Positions 8,898-19,104 of a stretch of 64,000 nt of DNA are shown in pieces. The notes under the pieces were generated by a model that saw only the letters and a program-made list of their open reading frames with translations, was not told where the DNA came from and did no database searches. A program made the position numbers and the translations under genes. Every line of letters starts with the position of its first letter. Positions within the stretch are counted from its first letter, which is position 1. Source of the DNA: an uncultured Pseudomonadota bacterium (lineage in GTDB: Bacteria; Pseudomonadota; Gammaproteobacteria; Steroidobacterales; Steroidobacteraceae); assembly GCA_903884105.1 (NCBI GenBank), contig CAISDJ010000042.1:1-64000 (forward strand), in the 5' to 3' direction.

Positions 8898-11309
8898 ATG
8901 CGCACTTTCCGCTCCAGAATCCTGCTGATCCTGCTCGGGCTGGTCATCGCAACCCAGCTTGCGACAGTGTCGGCGTTTGTTATCCAGACAAACCGGGAGG
9001 CCCAGGAACACGCGCGCGGCCAGCTCCGGTCAGCCGGCCGCGTGCTCGATACGCTGCTGCAATCGCGCGCCCGGCAGCTGCGCGACGGCGTCCGGGTGCT
9101 TGCGTCGGACTACGGGTTCAAGGAAGCGGCCACCTTGAATGACAACGCCACGGTGCTCTCGGCTCTCGAGAACGTGGCACAGCGCATCGATGCGGACATG
9201 GTCTCGCTCGTCGATCTGGACGGCGAGATGGTCGCCTCCACGAACAGTCAGCTGAATGACACCCGGTACCTTCGCCTCGATCTGCCTACCGGTGATGATG
9301 CGGGTGCGACCGTGACGTACCAGCTGCTCCAGGGGCAGCTCTACATGATGGTGGCCTCTCCCGTGCGGGCGCCCAACGTGGTCGCCCACGTGATCGTGGG
9401 TTTCGCCGTCAACCAGAAACTCGTTGCGGACTTTCGCGCACTGCTGGGGACAGAGATCGGGTTCTACGATGCGCGCGCCAGCGATGACAACGCCTTGGTG
9501 ACGACGCTCGAGTCCGTACCCGCGATCCGGACCCGCGAGTTCCTGATGAGCGCCGATGCGGATCCCGGCGTTCCGGCCCTGGTGACTGCAGACGACATCG
9601 GCTACATGACGTGGGTACAGGACGTACCGAACGGCGGCGGGCAGGTCAAGGCGGTCCTGCAGCAACCGATGCAGGATGTCCTGGCGATGTACGGTAAGTC
9701 GCGCACCGCCATCTTCATGATCGGATTGCTCGCCCTCGCGCTTGCCATTCCGGTGGCACAGTGGCTTGCGCGCCAGGCCAGCCGTCCGATCGAGCAGCTG
9801 GTGAAGGCGGCACAACGAATCGAAGCCGGCGACTACAACGAGACCGTATTCCTGAGCGGTGCGGTAGAGTTCGGCCGAGTGGCGACGACACTGAACTCGA
9901 TGCAGCACCACATCGCGGAGCGCGAGCTGCAGATCCGCCACCTGGCAACGCATGATTTCTTGAGCGGCCTGCCAAACCGTCTGCTGGCCATCGAATGGAT
10001 TGCGACCGCCATCGACGAATCCCGGTCGGCTGCCGCGCGCCTTCCCCTGTTCCTGCTCGAAATCAGTGACTTCACCCGTATTCAGGCGTCGCTCGGCCAT
10101 GCCGTCGCCGATACGCTGTTGCGCGAGGTTGCTGAGCGCCTGCAGTTGCATGCAGGCGAGGAGGATCTGCTCGCACATATCGGAACAGCCCAGTTTCTGC
10201 TGGTGCCGCGCAGGCTTTCATGCGATGTCGCCCAGGAGTTCGGTGAGCGGCTGATCGAGTCCCTTCGCGTCAACCTGACGGTCGACCAGATGCCCATCAG
10301 CCTCGATGCCCACCTCGGCATCTGCTTCTATCCGGACCACGCAGGCAGCGCCACCGACCTGCTGCGCCGGCTGGAAAGCGCGTTGCATGATGCGCGTGCA
10401 GGCAATACCCAGGTCATCGTGTACCGTCAGGGCAGGACCGAGGACCACAAGCGGCAGCTGGCGCTTCTGGCCGATCTGCGGCAAGCGATCAGGACGGACG
10501 GGTTGAGCGTCCACTACCAGCCGAAGGTCAGCATGCGCAGCCACGACGTCAAGGGACTCGAAGCGCTGGTTCGCTGGCATCACCCCGTGCATGGCAACGT
10601 CTCGCCGGCAGAGTTCGTGCCTCTCCTCGAGCGAACCGGGTCGATCGCGCTGCTGACAGGGTGGGTCATCAGGACGGTGATTCGACAGATGGCTACCTGG
10701 CGGCAGGATGACTTTGAGCCCGACGTTTCCGTCAACCTGTCTGCATCCGACCTGCTTGAGCCCCAGCTGCAGGAAACCATCTACGGAATGCTGCGTGCAG
10801 AAGGCATATCGCCGCGCAAGCTGGTGCTCGAGATCACCGAAAGCGCGTTGATGCGCGAACCGGAGCAGGCGATCCGCACGATGGAGCGGATGCGCCAGGA
10901 CGGCCTGCGCTTCTCGATCGACGACTTCGGCACCGGTTATTCGTCGCTGGCGCAGTTCAAGCGGTTGCCGGTGGATGAAATCAAGATCGACAAGTCGTTC
11001 GTGTTGGCCATGACCCCGGGGAGCGGCGATGCCCTGATCGTCAAGGCAACCATCGAGCTCGGTCACGGCTTCGGCGTGAATGTGGTCGCCGAAGGCATCG
11101 AGACGCCGGCGAGCTGGCGATTGTTGCTCGATATGGGATGCGATGACGCCCAGGGCTATCTCATCAGCAAGCCGCTCCCGGCCAGCAGCGTTCGCGAATA
11201 CATCATGCTGCTGAACGGCAGGCTGGAGTTCGCGGAGTCCGCCACCGTGCAGATCCGCGCGCTCCGGGACCAGGCCGACGCCGCGACCCCGGATCTCAAG
11301 ACCGCCTGA
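8898..11309 (+). CDS. Membrane EAL phosphodiesterase with degenerate GGDEF
   Basis: 803 aa. Architecture: N-terminal transmembrane helix (about 8-28), periplasmic sensory domain (about 30-270), second helix (FMIGLLALALAIPVA), HAMP (about 295-345), a GGDEF-like domain (about 352-505) and an EAL domain (about 515-765). The diguanylate-cyclase half retains HDFLSGLPNR but has IGTAQFLLV where the GGDEF signature should be, so it is probably catalytically dead. The EAL half keeps LEALVRWHHP (EAL near 555), VNLSA, LEITESAL, IDDFGTGYSSL, KIDKSFV and VVAEGIET, so it is likely an active c-di-GMP phosphodiesterase. It is transcribed divergently from the cupredoxin/barrel pair, which may supply or modify its periplasmic signal. 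Confidence 0.9.
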   Translation: MRTFRSRILLILLGLVIATQLATVSAFVIQTNREAQEHARGQLRSAGRVLDTLLQSRARQLRDGVRVLASDYGFKEAATLNDNATVLSALENVAQRIDADMVSLVDLDGEMVASTNSQLNDTRYLRLDLPTGDDAGATVTYQLLQGQLYMMVASPVRAPNVVAHVIVGFAVNQKLVADFRALLGTEIGFYDARASDDNALVTTLESVPAIRTREFLMSADADPGVPALVTADDIGYMTWVQDVPNGGGQVKAVLQQPMQDVLAMYGKSRTAIFMIGLLALALAIPVAQWLARQASRPIEQLVKAAQRIEAGDYNETVFLSGAVEFGRVATTLNSMQHHIAERELQIRHLATHDFLSGLPNRLLAIEWIATAIDESRSAAARLPLFLLEISDFTRIQASLGHAVADTLLREVAERLQLHAGEEDLLAHIGTAQFLLVPRRLSCDVAQEFGERLIESLRVNLTVDQMPISLDAHLGICFYPDHAGSATDLLRRLESALHDARAGNTQVIVYRQGRTEDHKRQLALLADLRQAIRTDGLSVHYQPKVSMRSHDVKGLEALVRWHHPVHGNVSPAEFVPLLERTGSIALLTGWVIRTVIRQMATWRQDDFEPDVSVNLSASDLLEPQLQETIYGMLRAEGISPRKLVLEITESALMREPEQAIRTMERMRQDGLRFSIDDFGTGYSSLAQFKRLPVDEIKIDKSFVLAMTPGSGDALIVKATIELGHGFGVNVVAEGIETPASWRLLLDMGCDDAQGYLISKPLPASSVREYIMLLNGRLEFAESATVQIRALRDQADAATPDLKTA

Positions 11310-11477
11310 ATCACTGCTGCGGCCCTGCCAGCAGCACCCGTCGTCGGTCCCGCCGACGCCCGGGGCCGCAAGTGTGCGCGAGGCGCAAGCCACGGCTATG
11401 ATCTAACCCTGATTGCAGGCGCCGGGCGCCGGCACCAGATTCCGTGCGAGGGCAAGGGTCAATCAGGAGTTCATCAG

Positions 11478-12518
11478 ATGATCTTTGAAACAGTGACTAC
11501 GGGAGGGTGCAGGTCGTATCTGATCGGATGCGAAGAAGCCTGCGCCGCGGCGGTGATCGATCCCGAACTCAGCAAGATCGAGCGCTATATCGCGCTGGCA
11601 GCCAAGGACGGACTGCGCATCCGGTACCTCGTCGATACCCATACCCACGCGGATCACTTCTCGGGAACGCAGCAGCTCGCGAAGCAGCTGGGTGTGCAGA
11701 TCGTCATGCATGCCTTGAGTCCGGCCCCGTATGTGGATCTGAAGCTCCAGGACGGTGAGATGCTCGCCATTGGCAAGCTGCGATTGCACGCGCTGCATAC
11801 GCCGGGGCATACGCGCGATTCGATGTGCCTGCAGGTCGGTGACAAGGTTTTCACTGGCGACACGCTGCTGATCGGCGGTACGGGCCGTACCGACTTGCCG
11901 AGCGGGGATGCCGGCGCGCTTTACGACAGCCTGTTCGGCAAGCTCCTGAAACTGGACCCGGCGCTGCTTGTTTTTCCGGCGCACGATTACAAGGGCAAGG
12001 GGCATTCGACCATCGGGCAAGAGATTGCCGAGAACCCCCGATTGCAGAAGCGCAATCGCGACGAGTTCATCGAGATGATGCACAACCTCAATCTCTCGAT
12101 GCCGACCCACATTACCGAAGCGCTGCGCACCAACATGAGCGGCGGCAAGACCGTCGCGCAAATGCTCGCGGAAGCAGCCGCAATCGTGCCTTTCATGTCG
12201 CTTGCAGAACTGCAGCGACGCATCGCAGACGGCACCCACGAAGTGCTGGTCCTCGACGTGCGCGAGCGCGACGCCTACGAGGAAGCCCACATTCCGGGGG
12301 CCAAGTGGCTGCCGCGGGGCCAGCTGGAATTGCGGGTCAACGACGAGCTGACCGATCCCACGAGACGGATCCTCGTGTACTGCGATTTCGGACGCGTCTC
12401 GACACTGGCCACGGCCACGTTGCGACAAATGGGATTCAGGCAGGCGGTCGCACTCGACGGCGGCATGAAGGCGTGGCGTGAATCGGGCTATGCGGTGAAC
12501 TGCGGGAAGGAACCTTGA
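11478..12518 (+). CDS. Persulfide dioxygenase-rhodanese fusion
   Basis: 346 aa. The N-terminal metallo-beta-lactamase domain (about 1-235) has HTHADH (55-60), HTPGHTRDS and GDTLLIGGTGRTDLPSGD, the layout of ETHE1/Blh-type persulfide dioxygenases that oxidise glutathione persulfide to sulfite. The C-terminal rhodanese domain (about 245-346) has an active-site loop beginning with Cys (VYCDFGRVS), so sulfurtransfer is plausible. The ATG at 11478 has a good CAGGAG site. Its TGA overlaps the ATG of the next gene by one base. Together with soxCD further on, it points to sulfide or thiosulfate handling. Confidence 0.88.
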   Translation: MIFETVTTGGCRSYLIGCEEACAAAVIDPELSKIERYIALAAKDGLRIRYLVDTHTHADHFSGTQQLAKQLGVQIVMHALSPAPYVDLKLQDGEMLAIGKLRLHALHTPGHTRDSMCLQVGDKVFTGDTLLIGGTGRTDLPSGDAGALYDSLFGKLLKLDPALLVFPAHDYKGKGHSTIGQEIAENPRLQKRNRDEFIEMMHNLNLSMPTHITEALRTNMSGGKTVAQMLAEAAAIVPFMSLAELQRRIADGTHEVLVLDVRERDAYEEAHIPGAKWLPRGQLELRVNDELTDPTRRILVYCDFGRVSTLATATLRQMGFRQAVALDGGMKAWRESGYAVNCGKEP

Positions 12519-13408
12519 TGGCGGGGCCCCTGCTGTTTGCCCTGCCCGGCAACGAAGCGTTCACCGCGGCACTGGCCAGACACCTGGGTGCGGACACGGG
12601 AGCGCTCGAAGTCCGTCGCTTTCCGGACGGCGAGTCCTATGTGCGGCTCGATACCGACGTGGCCGGACGCGAGGTGGCCTTCGTCAGCGGTCTGCACGAA
12701 CCCGACCTCAAGTTCCTGCCGCTGCTCTTCGCCGCGCGAGTTGCGAAGGACCTGGGCGCGACCCGAGTCGGACTGGTCGCTCCGTACCTTGCGTACATGC
12801 GACAGGACGTCCGCTTCAAGCCGGGAGAAGCGATCACGTCGATCTATTTTGCCAACCTGCTTTCGCAGTGCTTTGCCTGGCTGGTGACGGTGGATCCGCA
12901 TCTGCATCGCTGGAAGTCGCTGGACGAGATCTACTCTCTCGATGCCCACGTCGTGCCCGCTGCCCCGGTCGTGGGCGAGTGGATCCGTCGCAATGTTCAG
13001 AATCCGGTCCTGATCGGTCCCGACAGCGAGAGTAGCCAGTGGGTCACGGCCGTTGCCGAACTTGCAGGTGCGCCATTCGTCGTACTCGACAAGACACGCC
13101 GCGGCGATCGGGACGTCACCATTGAAGTCAATGATGACAAGGCTCTTCAGGGCCGTACTCCCGTGCTCGTCGATGACATCATTTCGACGGCTCACACAAT
13201 GATTGCCGTTGTGTCTCAGCTGCGTGAACGAGACCTGCCGGCACCGGTGTGTATCGGCGTGCACGGCGTCTTCGCACCGGAAGCCTACCGCGAGCTCGCG
13301 GCAGCGGGCGCCGCGCGAATCGTCACCACCAACACGATCCCGCATGAGAGCAACGAGATCGACCTGAGCGGAGGCGTTGCAGCCGCCGTGGCGCCGCTGG
13401 TCTTATGA
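12518..13408 (+). CDS. Ribose-phosphate pyrophosphokinase-like protein
   Basis: 296 aa from the ATG at 12518 (TGATG overlap with the previous gene). It has the two-lobed phosphoribosyltransferase fold of PRPP synthetases: RRFPDGESYVRL near the N-terminus, the nucleotide loop YLAYMRQDVRFKPGE, a TVDPHLHR metal site and the PRPP-binding VLVDDIISTAHT. It is shorter and more divergent than the canonical ~315-aa Prs; for example VDDIISTAHT replaces VDDMIDTAGT. It is probably an accessory paralogue rather than the essential enzyme. Such accessory copies occur with nucleoside phosphorylases elsewhere, but none is next to it here. Confidence 0.8.
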   Translation: MAGPLLFALPGNEAFTAALARHLGADTGALEVRRFPDGESYVRLDTDVAGREVAFVSGLHEPDLKFLPLLFAARVAKDLGATRVGLVAPYLAYMRQDVRFKPGEAITSIYFANLLSQCFAWLVTVDPHLHRWKSLDEIYSLDAHVVPAAPVVGEWIRRNVQNPVLIGPDSESSQWVTAVAELAGAPFVVLDKTRRGDRDVTIEVNDDKALQGRTPVLVDDIISTAHTMIAVVSQLRERDLPAPVCIGVHGVFAPEAYRELAAAGAARIVTTNTIPHESNEIDLSGGVAAAVAPLVL

Positions 13409-13456
13409 CGTGCTCGAGACGAATACCATGAGTGGCAAACAGGAGCGGCAAGCAGC

Positions 13457-14059
13457 ATGTTGAACGGGATCGGGCTTGGGGTGATCGTGATCTTCCTGGC
13501 GACCCTGGTCCCGAGCCTGCTCGGGCTGTACGGCCGGCCGCAGATCATCGACAGGAGCCTGTTCCGGCCGTACTGGTTCCTGCGGCGCCGGGAATATGCC
13601 ACCGTCATCACCAGCGGTTTCGTGCATGCCGACGGGCCGCACCTGTTCTTCAACCTGATGACGTTCTATTTCTTTGCGCCCGGCCTCGAACGGGTGATCG
13701 GCACGGTCGGGTTCATCGTGTTCTATCTGGTCGCGCTGGTACTGAGCCACGCGGGCACCTGGTGGAAGCAGCGGAACAACCCGAGCTACGCCTCCCTCGG
13801 CGCGTCCGGGGCCATTTCCGCCGTCCTGTTCGCATCGGTCATCTACTTCCCGACGCAGTCGCTCTTCATCATCCCGATTCCCGTGCCCATCCCGGCGCCG
13901 CTGTTTGCGGTGGGCTATCTCGCGTATTCATGGTACGCCTCCCGCAATCAGATCGGCCGCGTGAATCACGATGCCCACCTGGGCGGGGCCGTCGTCGGCC
14001 TCCTTTATGTGGCAGTATTCGACCCGGCCGCCTACGGGAGGTTGCTCTCACTTCTTTGA
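13457..14059 (+). CDS. Rhomboid-family intramembrane serine protease
   Basis: 200 aa with about six membrane segments. The catalytic dyad is visible: GASGAISA (Ser) and NHDAHLGGAVVG (His). The conserved HLFFNLMTF helix also has the oxyanion His/Asn pattern. Start at 13457, preceded by CAGGAG. Rhomboids cleave transmembrane proteins within the membrane. The substrate is unknown, and the neighbours give no clue. Confidence 0.87.
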   Translation: MLNGIGLGVIVIFLATLVPSLLGLYGRPQIIDRSLFRPYWFLRRREYATVITSGFVHADGPHLFFNLMTFYFFAPGLERVIGTVGFIVFYLVALVLSHAGTWWKQRNNPSYASLGASGAISAVLFASVIYFPTQSLFIIPIPVPIPAPLFAVGYLAYSWYASRNQIGRVNHDAHLGGAVVGLLYVAVFDPAAYGRLLSLL

Positions 14060-14098
14060 GCAGACCGCGGGACAGCGGGCCATGCCGGGAGATCACGA

Positions 14099-15394
14099 AT
14101 GACGGACAGAATCCACGAGACGATCGACACCGGCCCGATGAGTCGCTTCCAGGTCGTCGCCGTGCTCATCTGCATCACGCTCAATATGCTCGACGGCTTC
14201 GACGTCCTCGTGATGGCGTTCGCTGCTTCCGATGTGCAGAAGGAGTGGAGCCTGTCCGGCTCGCAGCTGGGCGTGCTGCTCAGCTCCGGTCTGTTCGGCA
14301 TGGCCGCCGGTTCGATGTTCCTTGCGCCGTTTGCCGATCGCTTCGGGCGGCGCGCGCTGATCCTGACCTGCCTCCTCCTGATCACCGCCGGCATGCTGAT
14401 GTCCGCCGCGGCGACGGGACCGACGATGCTGGCCGGATTGCGCGCCCTGACCGGCATTGGCATCGGCGGCATGCTCGCGAGCCTCAACGTCATTACGGGA
14501 GAGTATTCATCCAATCGCTGGCGCAGCGCTGCGATCAGCATGCAGGCCACCGGCTATCCCATCGGTGCGACGATCGGCGGCATCATCGCGGCGTGGTTGA
14601 TCGTCCGCTTTGGCTGGCGGTCGATCTTCCTGTTCGGCGGCCTGATGTCCGGGTTGATGATTCCGCTCGTGCTCGCACGGTTGCCTGAGTCGCTCGACTT
14701 CCTGCTGGCCCGCCGACCGACCGGCGCGCTCGACAAGCTCAATCACCTGCTCAAGCAGATGAATCGCGAGTCGATCGCCGAGCTGCCGCCGATCGAAGAC
14801 GTGGCGACCCCACATGCCCGGCTCGCCGACCTGTTCCGCGGTGGCTGGGCCGCCAGCACGCTCCTGATCTGGCTCTCGTTCTTCATGGTGATGCTGGGTT
14901 TCTATTTCGTGCTCAGCTGGACGCCGCGGCTGCTCGTGGCGGCCGGCATGTCCACGCAGCAAGGCATCACCGGCGGTGTGTTGCTCAACATCGGCGGCAT
15001 CATCGGCGGATCGGCATTCGCGTGGTTGTCGGTGAAGGGCTCGCTGAAGGGTCTGGCCTCCTTGAGCATGTTCCTGACAGTCATTGCGCTGGTCGCGTAC
15101 GGCTACTACTCCGGCGCGCTGGGCCTCGCCTTCGTGCTGGCGATCCTGAGCGGCATCTTCATCTTCGCGGCGATGGTCTCGCTGTATGCGATCACGCCGG
15201 CACTGTATCCGGCGGCCGTGCGCACTACCGGCATGGGTTGGGCAATCGGTATCGGCCGACTCGGAGCCATCCTGGCTCCGCTGCTGGCGGGCGTCCTGGT
15301 GGATGGCGGCTGGCAAGCCGCCCATCTCTACTATCTCTACGCGGTGCCGCTGGCCGTTGCGATGCTGGCGGTGAGGGGACTGCGCGTCAGATAG
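14099..15394 (+). CDS. MFS transporter, aromatic acid:H+ symporter type
   Basis: 431 aa with twelve predicted membrane helices. The first helix carries LDGFDVLVMAFAASDVQKEW, the signature of the AAHS family (PcaK, BenK, MhpT). The loop motif FADRFGRRALI (between helices 2 and 3) and the later APFADRFGRR-type Arg residues fit MFS. RBS GGGAG before the ATG at 14099. It is convergent with pobA, so 4-hydroxybenzoate or a related aromatic acid is the most likely cargo; that is inference from position. Confidence 0.88.
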   Translation: MTDRIHETIDTGPMSRFQVVAVLICITLNMLDGFDVLVMAFAASDVQKEWSLSGSQLGVLLSSGLFGMAAGSMFLAPFADRFGRRALILTCLLLITAGMLMSAAATGPTMLAGLRALTGIGIGGMLASLNVITGEYSSNRWRSAAISMQATGYPIGATIGGIIAAWLIVRFGWRSIFLFGGLMSGLMIPLVLARLPESLDFLLARRPTGALDKLNHLLKQMNRESIAELPPIEDVATPHARLADLFRGGWAASTLLIWLSFFMVMLGFYFVLSWTPRLLVAAGMSTQQGITGGVLLNIGGIIGGSAFAWLSVKGSLKGLASLSMFLTVIALVAYGYYSGALGLAFVLAILSGIFIFAAMVSLYAITPALYPAAVRTTGMGWAIGIGRLGAILAPLLAGVLVDGGWQAAHLYYLYAVPLAVAMLAVRGLRVR

Positions 15395-15508
15395 GAAGCC
15401 AGGGAAGCTCGGAAGCTGGGAAGCGAAGGAAGCCGGAGCCGCTGGTGGAAGGTCGTGCCTGCTGCTTTTCTGGCTTCCGTCGCTGCCTCACTTCCGCGGC
15501 TTCCTAAA
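15393..15508. repeat. GGAAGC-rich palindromic element, copy 1
   Basis: Left side: repeated GGAAGC/GGAAGCT units (15394-15440). Right side: the complementary GGCTTCC/CTTCC units (15469-15505), with a ~30-bp centre. It can fold into a long hairpin between the convergent MFS and pobA genes and may serve both as a transcript end. Related elements are at 37343-37443 and 38334-38495. Confidence 0.7.
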
Positions 15509-15515
15509 GTTCTCC

Positions 15516-17185
<1,670 letters not shown>

Positions 17186-18478
17186 ATGAGTGATAAAGCG
17201 GCAGATTCTGCCTTCCAGCCTGAGATCGTCGCCGACAACGGCCTGCTGCACCGGCGGCTCTTCCTGACGCAGGGAGTGGCCCTCTTCGGCACCGGCGGAC
17301 TCGCGCTGCTCGCGGCCCGGCCCGCAGGGGCGGAAACGCTGACGGTTCCCACCTGGACCAAGACGATCGGCGCGCCGATGAGCGGGTACGGCGTGCCTTC
17401 GAAGTACGAAGACAAGGTGCAGCGCATCGTGCGGCCAGGCGCCCCCGGCTCGCCGGGGACGGGTCGTTCGGTGACACCGCTCGAACTCATCAACGGCACG
17501 ATCACACCGGCTGGCTTGCACTTCGAACGCCACCACAACGGCATTCCAGACATCGATCCTGCGCAGCATCGGCTCGTCATCCACGGCAAGGTGAAGCGTC
17601 CGTTGAGTTTCACGGTGGATTCACTGCTCCGCTATCCGACGGTCTCGCGTATCCAGTTCCTCGAGTGCTCGGGCAACAGCGCCGTGGGCTGGGCCCGCGA
17701 AGCGGCGCAGCAGTCCGTCGGGAACCTGCACGGCCTCCTGTCCTGCAGCGAATGGACGGGCGTGCCGCTCTCGATCCTGCTCGATGAAGCCGGCGTCGAA
17801 CCCGGCGCGGCGTGGGTCCTGGCCGAGGGCGCCGACTCCGCCGCACTCAGTCGCAGCGTGCCACTGCCCAAGGCGATGGACGATGCGATGGTCGCACTGT
17901 GGCAGAACGGCGAACGCATCCGTCCCGAACAGGGTTACCCGATGCGACTGTTCCTGCCCGGCTTCGAGGGCAACATGAACGTGAAGTGGCTGCGCCGCCT
18001 GCAGGTGAACGACGGCCCCACGATGACGCGCGACGAAACATCGAAGTATTCGGATCTCATGCCGGACGGCAAGGCGTGGCTGTTCACGTACACGATGGGC
18101 GTGAAGTCGCTCATCACGAGCCCGTCGCACGGCTTCAAGATGCAGGGTCCCGGGCTCTACGAGATCAGCGGTCTTGCCTGGTCGGGTGCCGGCAAGATCC
18201 GGCGCGTGGAAGTCTCGGCCGACGGCGGCAAGACCTGGGGAGAAGCGGCACTGACGGACCCGGTACTGTCGAAGTCGCTGACGCGCTTCCGCATGGCGTG
18301 GCGCTGGAACGGCGGGCCTGCGATCCTGAAGAGCCGTGCCATCGATGAAACCGGTGCGGTGCAGCCCTCGCGCGACGAGCTCGTTGCCCAGCGCGGCGAG
18401 CGGTCCAATTACCACTATCACGGCATTCAGCCCTGGAGCATCGCTGCGACGGGAGAGGTGACCAATGTCCACGCCTGA
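17186..18478 (+). CDS. soxC: Sulfane/sulfite dehydrogenase molybdenum subunit SoxC
   Basis: 430 aa, exported with its cofactor: an N-terminal LHRRLFLTQGVALFGTGGLALLAARPAGA resembles a Tat signal. The sulfite-oxidase-type molybdopterin domain shows FLECSGNSA (Mo-ligating Cys region) and GFEGNMNVKWLRRL. The dimerisation domain follows, with VEVSADGGKTWGEA. It ends with a YHGIQPW segment typical of SoxC. SoxC works with the cytochrome SoxD to oxidise the sulfane sulfur of SoxY-bound intermediates. It overlaps the downstream cytochrome gene by 14 bp. No soxXYZAB is present here, so it may act as a sulfite dehydrogenase. Confidence 0.87.
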   Translation: MSDKAADSAFQPEIVADNGLLHRRLFLTQGVALFGTGGLALLAARPAGAETLTVPTWTKTIGAPMSGYGVPSKYEDKVQRIVRPGAPGSPGTGRSVTPLELINGTITPAGLHFERHHNGIPDIDPAQHRLVIHGKVKRPLSFTVDSLLRYPTVSRIQFLECSGNSAVGWAREAAQQSVGNLHGLLSCSEWTGVPLSILLDEAGVEPGAAWVLAEGADSAALSRSVPLPKAMDDAMVALWQNGERIRPEQGYPMRLFLPGFEGNMNVKWLRRLQVNDGPTMTRDETSKYSDLMPDGKAWLFTYTMGVKSLITSPSHGFKMQGPGLYEISGLAWSGAGKIRRVEVSADGGKTWGEAALTDPVLSKSLTRFRMAWRWNGGPAILKSRAIDETGAVQPSRDELVAQRGERSNYHYHGIQPWSIAATGEVTNVHA

Positions 18479-18998
18479 TCGCGTCGTGCTTTTTTCGGCA
18501 CTGCTGCTCGCAGCCCTGCCGGTACTCTCTGCCGAAAGTCCGCAGCTCGGCACTCCCATCACGCCGGCCGAGATGGCCGCGTGGGACCTGAGCATCCAGC
18601 CGGATGGACGTGGGTTGCCCGCCGGGTCGGGCACTGCAGCGACCGGCAAGGCGATCTTTGCCGAGAAGTGCGTCGTCTGCCACAACGAAGAAGGCAAGGG
18701 CCAACCTTTTGATCGCCTTGTCGGCGGGCAGGGGACGCTGGCCAGCACCACTCCCGTCAAGACGATCGGCAGCTTCTGGCCTTACGCCAGTACGGTATTC
18801 GACTACATCCGTCGCGCGATGCCGCTCGTGGCGCCGCAGTCGCTGACCAACGACGAGGTGTATTCGCTCACTGCCTACCTGCTGTCCTTGAACGGCGTGA
18901 CCAAGGAGCGCGACGTCATGAATGCCAAGACGCTCGCGAAGGTGAAGATGCCCAACAATGGCGGCTTCATCGTCAAGTATCCGGAGACCAGTCGTTAG
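18465..18998 (+). CDS. soxD: Cytochrome c subunit, SoxD-like
   Basis: 177 aa with a signal peptide (about 1-22) and a single haem-binding motif, CVVCH (about 66-70). The AIFAEKCVVCHNEEGKG and later WPYASTVFDYIRRAMP / LTNDEVYSLTAYLLSLNG segments are characteristic of SoxD and related sulfite-dehydrogenase cytochromes. It accepts electrons from the molybdenum subunit encoded by the overlapping upstream gene. SoxD of model organisms is usually larger with two haems. This short one-haem form is closer to the cytochrome partner of SorAB-like enzymes, so the symbol is tentative. Confidence 0.82.
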   Translation: MSTPDRVVLFSALLLAALPVLSAESPQLGTPITPAEMAAWDLSIQPDGRGLPAGSGTAATGKAIFAEKCVVCHNEEGKGQPFDRLVGGQGTLASTTPVKTIGSFWPYASTVFDYIRRAMPLVAPQSLTNDEVYSLTAYLLSLNGVTKERDVMNAKTLAKVKMPNNGGFIVKYPETSR

Positions 18999-19011
18999 CG
19001 AGGGGCGCCGG

Positions 19012-19038
19012 CGGCATCGCCCGGCAGCGGCGATGCCG
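19012..19038 (+). terminator. Stem-loop after soxCD
   Basis: CGGCATCGCC / GGCGATGCCG inverted repeat 14 bp after the cytochrome stop. It lacks a T-run, so intrinsic termination is uncertain. Confidence 0.4.
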
Positions 19039-19104
19039 GTCTCCCACTGCTACGCCGCACGACCACTTGGGTAGACGACCACCAAAGTCGCGCCGGGGAA
19101 GCCT

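Noticed and set aside
10218-11393. 391-codon minus-strand open frame inside the EAL gene
   Set aside because: Antisense to conserved EAL motifs; no family resemblance.
17186-18998. Complete thiosulfate-oxidising Sox system
   Set aside because: soxXYZAB are absent; only the CD-like pair is present.
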